A stretch of DNA of 12,787 nt from Flavobacteriaceae bacterium (GCA_002703065.1 PAEO01000019.1:90890-103676); one strand, 5' to 3'. Positions 1 to 7,227 are shown, numbered from the stretch's first letter. Program-made: numbers and translations. The notes: a model not told the origin generated them from the sequence alone.

Positions 1-1679
1 ATTAAGAATTTATTTATCACCCATATTAATAATGAAACAATTAAGAAATGAATTAAATAAGATCTTGGTTTTCCTTCTCCATGAACAGTTGTAAATACTC
101 TATCCCATCTTATTTTCCAATTTTTAAATCCATCATTAATTCCCTCTATACTCATCCAAATGAATACAGGTTTACCCACTATGTGATCTTCTGGAACAAA
201 CCCCCAAACTCTACTGTCTTCAGAATTATATCTGTTATCTCCCATCATCCAGTAATAATCTAGTTTAAATTCATAATTGACATTTGGTTTGTTGTTAATA
301 AGAATTGTATTGTTGTTAACATCTAGTAAGTTTTTTTCATATTCTCTGATTATTCTTTTGTATAAGGGTAAGTTTGCTAATGACAATTGAACTTTGTTTC
401 CTTTTTTTGGAATAACTATAGGACCAAAATTATCTTCGTTCCAATCGAAAGTAATATCATTTGGGAAATATGAAACATTATATGATTTTGAATTTTTATA
501 GACTCTTTTTACACTATCAACAGAATTCGTATTCTTTAACTTTTCATAATCACTAGTTGTTAAACTTAAATTTTTTTCTTTTTGATTAACTTCTTTTACA
601 GAAAGTCGATTATTTACAATGACGTCTCTTGGAATTCCATTTGAATCAGTAATTAACGTAAATTTTGAAGGATCATTATCAATTATTTGTAAAATATATG
701 GTCTAATTTCATTAAATGAATTTTGGTTAATATTGTTTATAATAAACCTTCTTTGAAAATTATTAATTTTTAATTTAATCAACTCTCTAGCAGAAATTCC
801 AGATTTTGAATAAGCTTTATATCTGTATAATGGTTTTGCTCTGTAAGGCAGTTCGCTTAATTTACCATTTATAAAAACTAATCCATCTTTAATTTCTAAT
901 GTATCACCTGGGATTGCTACTGCTCTTTTAACATAATTTGATTTTTTATCTAATGGTTTTTTAACACCTTTCTCTCGAACAAAAAATTGTCTAACAGTAT
1001 CAGCTGGCCAATTAAAAGTTACTATTTCATTTCTTTTTATACTTTGTATTTTCGGGAATCTCAGATAGGGTAGTTGAGGTTTATTTAAATATGATTTGAT
1101 TCCAGTACCAATTATAGTGTCATGAACCATTGGAAATGATAAAACTGTATTTGGAACTCTAGCACCGTAATGATACTTGCTAACAAATAAAAAATCACCA
1201 ATTAAAAGACTTTTCTCAAGTGATCCAGTCGGAATAATAAATGGTTGAATAAAATATGTGTGTACTATAGTCGCAAGAGTAATTGCGTATATAAGAGAGC
1301 TTATAAATTCTCCGAATGCAGGTTTGGGTTTTAATTTTTCTTCATTTATAAATTTTGAATTTTTGTCAAAATTTATTGAATATATGTATAATCCTAAAGT
1401 TGCAATTACTAATAGAGCATCAGTTTTTTTTGATTGACCAAATGACCGTAGTATTTCAGTCCATATTGCAGGAAAAATAAATAGATTTACAATTGGAATA
1501 AATAGTAAAATTAACCACCACCAAGGCTTATTTAAAAATTTTAATAAAACTAATCCATTATATATAGGAATGAAGCTATATAAAGCGTTGTAACCAGCCT
1601 TTTTATATAGATTGAATGTCCCTAATCCATGAATAATTTGAACAGTAAAAAAGAAAATTAACCATTCGCTCCAAATCAT
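1..1679 (-). CDS. lepB: Signal peptidase I (leader peptidase), C-terminus cut by window edge
   Basis: Membrane serine protease that removes signal peptides from exported proteins. I translated 559 residues; the reading frame is still open at base 1, so a short C-terminal tail is missing. Hydrophobic segments lie near residues 4-20, 53-72, 86-101 and 124-143, with a C-terminal one from about 541. The first part resembles the DUF5684-like region seen in Bacteroidota LepB. Catalytic box B reads IPTGSLEKSL with the nucleophile at Ser153. The general-base box YVKRAVAIPGD places Lys251, and box E is GDNRYNSEDSR (480-490). About 225 residues lie between Lys251 and box E, far more than in E. coli LepB (324 aa in total) but usual for flavobacteria. 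The ATG start follows an in-frame TAA two codons upstream. It lies 27 nt after dapB, probably in the same transcript. Confidence 0.95.
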   Translation of the reverse strand, partial: MIWSEWLIFFFTVQIIHGLGTFNLYKKAGYNALYSFIPIYNGLVLLKFLNKPWWWLILLFIPIVNLFIFPAIWTEILRSFGQSKKTDALLVIATLGLYIYSINFDKNSKFINEEKLKPKPAFGEFISSLIYAITLATIVHTYFIQPFIIPTGSLEKSLLIGDFLFVSKYHYGARVPNTVLSFPMVHDTIIGTGIKSYLNKPQLPYLRFPKIQSIKRNEIVTFNWPADTVRQFFVREKGVKKPLDKKSNYVKRAVAIPGDTLEIKDGLVFINGKLSELPYRAKPLYRYKAYSKSGISARELIKLKINNFQRRFIINNINQNSFNEIRPYILQIIDNDPSKFTLITDSNGIPRDVIVNNRLSVKEVNQKEKNLSLTTSDYEKLKNTNSVDSVKRVYKNSKSYNVSYFPNDITFDWNEDNFGPIVIPKKGNKVQLSLANLPLYKRIIREYEKNLLDVNNNTILINNKPNVNYEFKLDYYWMMGDNRYNSEDSRVWGFVPEDHIVGKPVFIWMSIEGINDGFKNWKIRWDRVFTTVHGEGKPRSYLIHFLIVSLLIWVINKFL

Positions 1680-1706
1680 AAATTAAAAATATTAATAATC
1701 ATAAAA

Positions 1707-2411
1707 TTAAAACTTTATATCACTAAGGAAATCTTCCATAGTGAAAAAACCTTTTTTTGAAATAATCCATTCCGCACAGATAACAGCCCCTACAGCAAAT
1801 CCCTTACGGTTTTTAGCATCATGAGAAATAGAAATAGAATCAATTTCAGATTCATAAATAACATTATGCAATCCTTTTACATCATCTTTTCTTTCACATT
1901 TAATTTCAAGTTTACTTTTATCTTTTTTCAAAGACCAACCTTCTAGTGATAAATTATTGACTATTGAATCAGCTAGTTTTATTGCAGTTCCACTCGGTTT
2001 ATCGATTTTTTTTGTGTGATGAACTTCCTTCATCTTGACAGAATAATCTGAAAAATCTGACATTATCTCGGATAAGTATTTGTTTAATTTAATAAATAGA
2101 TTAACTCCTATGCTAAAGTTGGGTGAAAACAAAAATGTACCATTATTTTTATTACACAATAATTTTATTTCCTCATAACTATCAAGCCAACCAGTAGTTC
2201 CGCAAACTACAGGGATATTATTTATTAAACATTTTGTAATATTTTGAACTGCAGATGAGGGTGTTGAAAAAATGATTGCTATTTCTGTATCTTTAAAATC
2301 TTCATTATTGTTTTCAATATCTATAACTTTCGAAACTTGATGTCCTCTAGAAACTAAAACTTTTTCAATTTCTTTACCCATTTTTCCGTAACCAATAATT
2401 GCAACTTTCAT
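1707..2411 (-). CDS. dapB: 4-hydroxy-tetrahydrodipicolinate reductase DapB
   Basis: Cytoplasmic NAD(P)H-dependent reductase of the diaminopimelate/lysine pathway, turning the DapA product into tetrahydrodipicolinate for lysine and peptidoglycan. At 234 aa it is shorter than E. coli DapB (273) but normal for Bacteroidota. The Rossmann nucleotide-binding motif GYGKMG is at 7-12 and CGTTGW at 70-75. The family signature EVHHTKKIDKPSGTA (129-143) carries the catalytic His (H131) and Lys (K135), followed by the PSGTA substrate loop. GFAVGAVICAEWI near 204-216 matches the conserved C-terminal helix that closes the fold. Its ATG overlaps the stop of the DUF5683 gene by one base (TAATG), which suggests translational coupling. 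No key residue is missing. Confidence 0.96.
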   Translation of the reverse strand: MKVAIIGYGKMGKEIEKVLVSRGHQVSKVIDIENNNEDFKDTEIAIIFSTPSSAVQNITKCLINNIPVVCGTTGWLDSYEEIKLLCNKNNGTFLFSPNFSIGVNLFIKLNKYLSEIMSDFSDYSVKMKEVHHTKKIDKPSGTAIKLADSIVNNLSLEGWSLKKDKSKLEIKCERKDDVKGLHNVIYESEIDSISISHDAKNRKGFAVGAVICAEWIISKKGFFTMEDFLSDIKF

Positions 2412-2938
2412 TATAAAACTAATTTTAATTTTACGCCAATTGAGGTTGAGTTTGTGAGATTATCATTTTCAAAATACGGATTTAAAGATAAGTTTTCATT
2501 TACATTATAATCTAATAAATGAGCATCAATATTGGCATCAAGTATATTTAAAAAATAAAACCCAACCATAAAAATCATTGATAGATCTTTGAATCTTCTA
2601 TGAAAATCCTGTCCATCTAGTAAACGATCATCATTAATTATTAAACCCTGAAACTCATCATCTTTGAATCCAGCTTTTCTTCTTTTATAAGCATTTCTAT
2701 ATGAAAAATATTTTTTTCTATTGAAATCATAGGAATATACTGAAATACCAATTGCAGTATATACAATTGGCACTTTCCATAATTTTTTATTGTAAACCTG
2801 ACCTAAACCAGGTAAGACAGCAGAGTAAAAAGCTGCTTTAGAGGGTCTTAAAATGCTTTCATTGTCAAAAGAACCAGATTGAGTAAAACCCTTTATAAAA
2901 AAAGCTAAGAAAAAAAAAGTTAATAATCTTTTATTCAT
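2411..2938 (-). CDS. DUF5683 domain membrane protein
   Basis: A 175-residue exported or membrane protein of unknown function, matching the DUF5683 family that sits between parB and dapB in many Bacteroidota. Residues 1-20 form a signal peptide or signal anchor (a hydrophobic run LLTFFFLAFF, possible cleavage after GFTQ). The family core RPSKAAFYSAVLPGLGQVYN (31-50) has the PGLGQ-YN-K pattern. Two further hydrophobic segments lie at about 54-70 and 119-133, followed by the conserved DANIDAHL (134-141). The tail resembles a beta-strand-rich outer-envelope end. The start overlaps the end of parB by 8 nt. Conserved neighbourhood with chromosome segregation and envelope genes hints at an envelope role, but no biochemical activity can be read from the sequence. 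Confidence 0.85.
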   Translation of the reverse strand: MNKRLLTFFFLAFFIKGFTQSGSFDNESILRPSKAAFYSAVLPGLGQVYNKKLWKVPIVYTAIGISVYSYDFNRKKYFSYRNAYKRRKAGFKDDEFQGLIINDDRLLDGQDFHRRFKDLSMIFMVGFYFLNILDANIDAHLLDYNVNENLSLNPYFENDNLTNSTSIGVKLKLVL

Positions 2939-3794
2939 TAAGTTTATTAAGAATAGAAATTAAATCATTTTTATTTTCAAAATTAAATGATATTTGAGCT
3001 TTTCCTCCTTTGGTGCTAATTTTTAAATTATAATCAAACTTTTTATTTATTTCATCAATAATTTTAATTACTTCAGAGTCTATTTTTTTAAATTTTTTAT
3101 TATTTCTATTTCCATCAAGATTTTTAATCAAATCTTCTGTTTGTCTGACGGAGAATTTATTTTTTAATATTTTTTCATATATGGATAATTGAATTTCTTG
3201 ACTTTCAATTCCAATTAAGGCTCTACCATGTCCCATACTAATAAATTCATCTCTAATTCCACTTTGAATTATAGGATTCAATTTTAATAATCTCATGTAG
3301 TTGCTTATTGTTGATCTATCTTTACCAACTCTCTTACTCATTTGATCATGAGAAATTTTTAATTCTTCAATTAATCTTTTGTATGATATAGCTATTTCAA
3401 TTGGATCTAAATCTTTTCTTTGAATATTTTCAACAAGAGCCATTTCAAGAGAAGTTTGATCATCTGCTTCACGCACGTAAGCTGGAATTTCATTAAGATT
3501 CAAAAATTTGAAAGCTCTTAATCTTCTTTCTCCAGATATTAATTCATAATTATCATTGTTTTTTTGAACAGTTATAGGTTGTATTAGTCCTAATTCCTTA
3601 ATGGATGATGCTAATTCCTCTATAGCTTTTTGATCAAAATTTGTTCTTGGCTGATTAGGATTTAATTTTATGTTATTTATTGATATTCTAGAAATTCCGC
3701 TTATTAGATTATCGGAAAACCTATTATTATCATTTTCATTAAGGATGGCTGATAAACCTCTTCCTAAAACTCTTTTTTTGTATGCTTTTGCCAA
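2931..3794 (-). CDS. parB: Chromosome-partitioning protein ParB (TTG start)
   Basis: Sequence-specific DNA-binding protein that loads on parS sites, spreads as a CTP-dependent clamp and works with ParA in origin segregation. Of 287 residues, the N-terminus KKRVLGRGLSAIL is the typical ParB opening. The ParB/Spo0J N-terminal domain includes NPNQPR (45-50), the GERRLRA box (88-94) and ENIQRKDLDP (122-131). A helix-turn-helix follows at about 148-171 (SHDQMSKRVGKDRSTISNYM), then MGHGRAL (187-193) and a short C-terminal dimerisation region. The start codon is TTG, chosen because the family's conserved N-terminus (MAKA..K..LGRGLSA) begins exactly there and no ATG lies between this codon and that motif. 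It begins one base after the parA stop. No full parS palindrome was found in the window. Confidence 0.95.
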   Translation of the reverse strand: MAKAYKKRVLGRGLSAILNENDNNRFSDNLISGISRISINNIKLNPNQPRTNFDQKAIEELASSIKELGLIQPITVQKNNDNYELISGERRLRAFKFLNLNEIPAYVREADDQTSLEMALVENIQRKDLDPIEIAISYKRLIEELKISHDQMSKRVGKDRSTISNYMRLLKLNPIIQSGIRDEFISMGHGRALIGIESQEIQLSIYEKILKNKFSVRQTEDLIKNLDGNRNNKKFKKIDSEVIKIIDEINKKFDYNLKISTKGGKAQISFNFENKNDLISILNKLNE

Positions 3795-3795
3795 A

Positions 3796-4557
3796 CTAAT
3801 TTAAATTAATTATTTCTTGTGCAAATTTAATATAACTTTTCGACCCTTTACTTGTTGCACTATATTCAATTATGCTTTCTCCATAGCTAGGGGCTTCGCC
3901 TATACTTACATTTCTTGGTATAATTGATTGAAAAACCATACTTCCAAAATGTTTTTTAACATCTTCTCTAACTTGTTTGGATAGCCTTAATCTTGTATCA
4001 AACATTGTTAATAGAATTCCTTCAATTTCTAAATCTTTATTATGAACTTGTTGTACACCCTTTATGGTATTAAGTAATTTTCCAAGACCTTCCAAAGCAA
4101 AATATTCACATTGAATTGGAATTATTACAGAATTGGAAGCTGTAAGTGCATTTAAAGTAATTAATCCAAGTGATGGAGGGCAATCTATAATTATAAAATC
4201 ATAATCGTTTTTAACACTTTTTAAAACATCTTTAAAAATATATTCTCTTTTATCAACATCAACTAACTCAATCTCTATTGCAACAAGATCAATATTAGCT
4301 GGAATTAGATCAAGATTTGGACTGTTGGTTTTAATAATAGCATCCCTAGGAATACATTTATTTAAAATAAGATCATAGGTCGATAATTTAAAATCTTCGG
4401 AATTTACTCCTATACCTGATGATGCATTTCCTTGTGGATCAGCATCAATCAACAATATTTTCTTCTCCAATATACCTAAAGCAGCAGCTAAACTAACAGA
4501 AGTAGTTGTTTTTCCAACTCCGCCTTTTTGATTTGAAATAGAAATTATTTTACCCAT
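3796..4557 (-). CDS. parA: Chromosome-partitioning ATPase ParA
   Basis: Walker-type ATPase of the ParA/Soj/MinD superfamily that, with ParB, moves replicated origins apart on the nucleoid. The 253-residue length is typical for the chromosomal type without an N-terminal HTH domain. The deviant Walker A motif KGGVGKTTT is at 11-19 with the signature lysine K11 and P-loop K16. The A' motif DADPQGN is at 38-44, Walker B IIIDCPPSLG at 122-131, and the PIQCEYFALEGL segment at 147-158 is the usual ParA signature. The stop codon is TAG and lies one base from the ParB start. The ATG overlaps the stop of the upstream divIC-like gene by one base. It is certainly an intact chromosomal-type ParA; nothing suggests a plasmid origin. 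Confidence 0.97.
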   Translation of the reverse strand: MGKIISISNQKGGVGKTTTSVSLAAALGILEKKILLIDADPQGNASSGIGVNSEDFKLSTYDLILNKCIPRDAIIKTNSPNLDLIPANIDLVAIEIELVDVDKREYIFKDVLKSVKNDYDFIIIDCPPSLGLITLNALTASNSVIIPIQCEYFALEGLGKLLNTIKGVQQVHNKDLEIEGILLTMFDTRLRLSKQVREDVKKHFGSMVFQSIIPRNVSIGEAPSYGESIIEYSATSKGSKSYIKFAQEIINLN

Positions 4558-4868
4558 TAGTCTTTAAATTCAATAATATAAATATCCTCATTTTGTTTTT
4601 TCATAAATAATTTTTCTCGTGCATACCTTTCTAAGCTGTCTGGATTATTTAATGATGAAATGATTTTTTTATCGATATCGATTTGGTTTTGAAGCTCTTT
4701 TTTTCTTTCCTCAAGTTCATTTATTTCTTTATTTAATTTAATATTAACCAAAAACGAATTAGAATCAAATAAAAAAATCCAAACTAAAAATACAGTTGTA
4801 GACAATAGATAAATGTTTTTAAAATAATTGAGAAATTTTGAATTTGCTATTTTACTTTTTAAACTCAT
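4557..4868 (-). CDS. divIC: FtsB/DivIC-like septum formation initiator protein
   Basis: Small bitopic division protein of the DivIC/FtsB family, which in other bacteria bridges FtsL and FtsQ in the divisome. The 103 residues show the family layout: a short basic cytoplasmic N-terminus, one membrane span at about 19-35 (NIYLLSTTVFLVWIFLF), a coiled coil at about 43-75 (NKEINELEERKKELQNQI), and the conserved SLERYAREKLFMKKQNEDIY (78-97) after the coil. The R-E-x-L-F-M-K-K pattern is the DivIC hallmark. It overlaps uridine kinase by 17 nt and parA by one base. In many flavobacteria the same udk-divIC pair is present, so the assignment is supported by context as well as by sequence. The choice between the symbols ftsB and divIC is a naming convention here. 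Confidence 0.88.
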   Translation of the reverse strand: MSLKSKIANSKFLNYFKNIYLLSTTVFLVWIFLFDSNSFLVNIKLNKEINELEERKKELQNQIDIDKKIISSLNNPDSLERYAREKLFMKKQNEDIYIIEFKD

Positions 4869-5466
4869 TTAAAAAAGAATTTAATACTTGTTCTATAATC
4901 TCAAAATTATCATTTGATTTTAAAATTACATCAGCATATTCTTTTGTTTTATCAACATATTTATTGTGCATTACATCTATCATGCTTTTAAATCTATTTT
5001 CAACTTCATTTCTATCTCTTCCTCTTTCTATAATATCTCTGTGAAGCCTTCTGCTATGTCTGATTTTGTAATTTATATCCAAATAAATCTTTAGGTCAAA
5101 GCATTTTCTTAATCTTTTCTCAAGAAATATAAAAAGACCCTCAGTAATTATAAAACTACTATTAGTAACTAATTTTGTTTGTTTTGTTCTGTTATGAAGT
5201 TTGTAAGAATAAATTGGAATCTTTACATCTTTACCTTTTTTTAAAGCACATAAGTGTTGATAAAATAATTCAATATCAATGCTTTTAGGACTATCAAAGT
5301 TTACATTACATCTTTCTTCAAAACTTATATTAGATAAGTCCTTGTAGTAATTGTCTAGACTAATTTCATTAGCTGAATAATTAAAATTTTTTAAGTATTG
5401 CGAGATTTTATTTGATAGTGTTGTTTTTCCAGATGCTGTACCACCACATATTCCTATCAATATCAT
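4852..5466 (-). CDS. udk: Uridine kinase
   Basis: Cytoplasmic nucleoside kinase that phosphorylates uridine (and usually cytidine) to the monophosphate in pyrimidine salvage. The 204-residue length is the bacterial norm. The P-loop GGTASGKTT is at 8-16. The LDNYYKD motif (37-43), with the catalytic-base-type Asp38, and NFDSPKSID (56-64) follow. YSYKLHNRT (87-95) matches the substrate-binding Y-x-Y/F-x-x-H-x-R motif. TEGLFIF (108-114) is the second nucleotide-binding strand, and the lid RRLHRDIIERGRD (139-151) carries the arginines of the kinase family. The ATG overlaps the cytochrome stop by one base (TAATG), and its 3' end overlaps the divIC-like gene. Phosphoribulokinase-like relatives were considered, but length and motifs fit Udk. 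Confidence 0.95.
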   Translation of the reverse strand: MILIGICGGTASGKTTLSNKISQYLKNFNYSANEISLDNYYKDLSNISFEERCNVNFDSPKSIDIELFYQHLCALKKGKDVKIPIYSYKLHNRTKQTKLVTNSSFIITEGLFIFLEKRLRKCFDLKIYLDINYKIRHSRRLHRDIIERGRDRNEVENRFKSMIDVMHNKYVDKTKEYADVILKSNDNFEIIEQVLNSFLNEFKK

Positions 5467-5846
5467 TATTTGAGATTTTTTATATACTCTTCAGTGATAG
5501 TTTTGTCATATTTATTTCCCCAACTATTCAAGATATAATTAAGAACATCTGCGACTTCATCTTCATATAGCCCCATGTCTTCCATCTGAGTATTGTATTT
5601 AACACCATTCACAATGATTTCACCTTCAATACCACCTTGTTTAACAGCCAAAATACTTTCTTTTAAATGCTTAAATAAAAAGTCAGATTTAGCTAGTGGG
5701 GGGTAGATGCCTTCAACACCTTTACCATCAGGCATGTGACATCTTAAACATAAATCTTGATACAATAATTTTCCTCTTTGAATGGACTCATCTTTTTCTT
5801 GAGAAAAAATAAAAGTTGAAAAGAGTAATAAAACAATTAGTCTCAT
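5466..5846 (-). CDS. Small exported class I c-type cytochrome
   Basis: A single-haem periplasmic electron carrier of 126 residues. Residues 1-15 are a cleavable-looking signal peptide (MRLIVLLLFSTFIFSQ). The haem-binding motif is CLRCH (33-37), followed by PDGKGVEGIYPPLAKSDFL (39-57), which is the usual class I pattern G-x-G-x-x-x-x-x-P-P-L. The Met ligand is probably Met88 in YNTQMEDM, where homologues usually have a Met-Pro pair; Met91 is the alternative. The EDEVADVLNYI helix (96-106) is the standard C-terminal helix. It overlaps the upstream PQQ-type dehydrogenase by 4 nt (ATGA), so the two are almost certainly co-translated, and this protein is the likely electron acceptor of that enzyme. 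The acceptor role is inferred from context. Confidence 0.92.
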   Translation of the reverse strand: MRLIVLLLFSTFIFSQEKDESIQRGKLLYQDLCLRCHMPDGKGVEGIYPPLAKSDFLFKHLKESILAVKQGGIEGEIIVNGVKYNTQMEDMGLYEDEVADVLNYILNSWGNKYDKTITEEYIKNLK

Positions 5847-6961
5847 TTTTTAGGAACTAATTTGAATATTCCTTTATTTTCAACTCCAATATAGATGTAT
5901 CCATCAGGACTTATTTTAACATCTCTAACTCTACCAATTGAATCAGCAACTTTTTCTCTATATGTAACTTCGTTTTTTTTATTTAAAACAAGTCTTTCCA
6001 AATATTGAAACTTCAAAGATCCAACTAACAAACTGCCATTCCATTTCTTATATCTCTTTGAGTCCAAAAATGCAAATCCACTTGGACCAATTGATGGTAC
6101 CCAATAGTATAGAGGTTGTTCCATTCCAGGCAAATCTTTATCATCTGTTATGGTGGTTCCACTATAATTAATACCATATGTAATCTTTGGCCATCCATAA
6201 TTTTTTCCAGGTTCAACAATGTTAATTTCATCTCCTCCACGTGGTCCATGCTCATGAGTCCATATTTCACCACTTTTTGGATGTAAAAACATTCCTTGTG
6301 GATTTCTGTGACCATAAGAATAGGTAGCTTCCTTTATATTTTCTTTACCTGCAAATGGATTATCAACAGGAATTGATCCATCATCATGTATTCTATAAAC
6401 TTTTCCACCATCAAGATCTAAATTTTGAGGGTTTTTATCTCTATTTCCTCTGTCACCAATTGTGAAGAAAAGAAATCCATCTTTATCAAATTGTAATCTT
6501 GATCCATAATGCTGACCTTTTGTTGAATTTTCTTCACCCTTGTATAAAACTTCAACGTCATTTAATTTATTGTTAACAAACTTCGCTCTAGCAATAGCAG
6601 TGTTACCCCCACCTTGTTCTCTAGAACCAGATGCGTATGACATGTATATTAGGTTATTATTTTTAAAATCTGGATGTAACTCTAAGTCTAAAAGTCCTCC
6701 TTGACCTCTGAAATAAACTTCAGGAACATTTTCAACTTTAACTGCTTCATTGTTTTTAACAATGTAGATTTCACCTTTTTTTTCAGCATACATGATCGTG
6801 CTTTCATCTAAAAACTCAATACTCCATGGAATATCTACATCTTTATAAACATTAATGATTTCATAATTTTCTTCACTTGGTGAAACAATTGAATTATCTT
6901 TTTGTGCACAAGAAGCATTCAAAAAAAGAAAACATAATAAAGTAAATTTTGGATTTTTCAT
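5843..6961 (-). CDS. PQQ-dependent aldose sugar dehydrogenase family protein, probable lipoprotein
   Basis: Member of the soluble glucose/aldose sugar dehydrogenase (GSDH/YliI) six-bladed beta-propeller family, which oxidises aldoses using PQQ. Of 372 residues, 1-18 are an export signal ending in NASC, a slightly divergent lipobox with Cys18 followed by AQ, common in flavobacterial lipoproteins. Family motifs appear in order: IPWSIEF (44-50), GGLLDLELHPDF (88-99), HYGSRLQF (151-158) with the probable catalytic His151, TIGDRGN (167-173), YGHRNPQG (216-223) with the PQQ-contacting Arg219, and WTHEHGPRGGDEIN (234-247). GKNYGWP is at 252-258. The 4-nt overlap with the c-type cytochrome gene suggests that electrons pass to that protein. 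No PQQ biosynthesis genes are in the window. The exact sugar cannot be read from the sequence. Confidence 0.9.
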   Translation of the reverse strand: MKNPKFTLLCFLFLNASCAQKDNSIVSPSEENYEIINVYKDVDIPWSIEFLDESTIMYAEKKGEIYIVKNNEAVKVENVPEVYFRGQGGLLDLELHPDFKNNNLIYMSYASGSREQGGGNTAIARAKFVNNKLNDVEVLYKGEENSTKGQHYGSRLQFDKDGFLFFTIGDRGNRDKNPQNLDLDGGKVYRIHDDGSIPVDNPFAGKENIKEATYSYGHRNPQGMFLHPKSGEIWTHEHGPRGGDEINIVEPGKNYGWPKITYGINYSGTTITDDKDLPGMEQPLYYWVPSIGPSGFAFLDSKRYKKWNGSLLVGSLKFQYLERLVLNKKNEVTYREKVADSIGRVRDVKISPDGYIYIGVENKGIFKLVPKK

Positions 6962-6982
6962 TTAATTAAATTAATAAAAAAG

Positions 6983-7056
6983 TCGGGATGACAAGATTTG
7001 AACTTGCGACCCCACGCACCCCATGCGTGTACGCTACCAGACTGCGCCACATCCCG
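6983..7056 (-). tRNA. tRNA-Pro (anticodon GGG)
   Basis: The minus strand folds into a full 74-nt cloverleaf. The acceptor CGGGATG pairs with CATCCCG, the D stem GCGC pairs with GCGT, the anticodon stem CACGC pairs with GCGTG around loop ATGGGGT, and the T stem GCAAG pairs with CTTGT around loop TTCAAAT. Loop positions 34-36 read GGG, decoding CCC/CCU. The C1-G72 pair, A73 discriminator, G35, G36 and G37 are proline-tRNA identity features. The A32-T38 combination in the loop is, as I recall, a conserved tuning pair of GGG-type proline tRNAs. CCA is not encoded. The gene lies 21 nt upstream of the sugar dehydrogenase start on the same strand, so the two may share a transcript. Confidence 0.96.
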
Positions 7057-7062
7057 ATTTAT

Positions 7063-7070
7063 CAAATATA
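7063..7070 (-). promoter_or_regulatory. Bacteroidota-type -7 promoter box for the tRNA-Pro gene
   Basis: The minus strand reads TATATTTG, an exact match to the TAnnTTTG -7 consensus of Bacteroidota housekeeping promoters. It ends 6 nt before the tRNA 5' end, so transcription would start at or just before the mature tRNA. A clear TTG-type -33 element is not visible; the expected place holds a T-rich run with no G. This promoter may also serve the downstream leftward operon. Confidence 0.55.
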
Positions 7071-7082
7071 AAGTAAGAACAT

Positions 7083-7113
7083 AAAAAGAAAAAACTTAAT
7101 TTTTTTTCTTTTT
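7083..7113. repeat. 12-bp perfect A/T inverted repeat with 7-nt loop
   Basis: The arm at 7083-7094 (five A, G, six A) is the exact reverse complement of 7102-7113 (six T, C, five T), separated by 7 nt at 7095-7101. It sits just upstream of the tRNA promoter box, where the -33 region and an upstream A-tract element would be. It could be a bent-DNA/UP-like element or a weak hairpin. With only one G-C pair it may also be a chance product of AT-rich sequence. Confidence 0.5.
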
Positions 7114-7116
7114 AAT

Positions 7117-7127
7117 AAATAATGGTA
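7117..7127 (+). repeat. 11-nt direct repeat, copy 1 (AAATAATGGTA)
   Basis: The word AAATAATGGTA occurs here and again at 7208-7218, both inside the 187-bp divergent region and 91 nt apart. The shared GG makes it less likely to be an AT-rich coincidence. It could be a regulator site; no regulator is known. Confidence 0.4.
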
Positions 7128-7207
7128 CAGTAAAATGCATATTCATTAATATTAATTATCAAAAATTATCAAGTATTCAATGTTCAACAATAATTTCTGC
7201 TCTGCAC

Positions 7208-7218
7208 AAATAATGGTA
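7208..7218 (+). repeat. 11-nt direct repeat, copy 2 (AAATAATGGTA)
   Basis: Second copy of the word at 7117-7127. It touches the possible -7 region of the rightward operon, where a bound regulator could affect transcription. Function is inferred only. Confidence 0.4.
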
Positions 7219-7227
7219 TATATTTTG
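7217..7227 (+). promoter_or_regulatory. Possible weak -7 region for the trehalose operon
   Basis: TATATATTTTG lies 16 nt before the ATG at 7244 and resembles TAnnTTTG, but the spacing between TA and TTTG is off by one base. No convincing -33 TTG was seen at the right distance. The operon must have a promoter somewhere in 7057-7243, because it is divergent from the tRNA; this is the best candidate by eye. Confidence 0.3.

Noticed and set aside
81..263. Short forward-strand frame opposite lepB
   Set aside because: It lies entirely antisense to the C-terminal part of signal peptidase I, which has clear catalytic motifs; the short protein has no recognisable pattern.
2931..4557. A parS site near parAB
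   Set aside because: No 16-bp palindrome of the TGTTTCACGTGAAACA type was seen by eye. The TTCACGCACGT stretch near 3468 inside parB does not form one.
6970..6982. T-run after the tRNA as a terminator
   Set aside because: On the minus strand six T follow the tRNA, but there is no separate hairpin besides the tRNA acceptor stem. The run is in the 21-nt gap before the dehydrogenase start, so read-through seems as likely.
6983..7056. tRNA-Pro as an integration site marking the trehalose operon as a genomic island
   Set aside because: The trehalose operon lies on the 5' side of the tRNA, while islands normally abut the 3' end. No integrase and no repeated tRNA 3' end were seen, and base composition looks the same on both sides.
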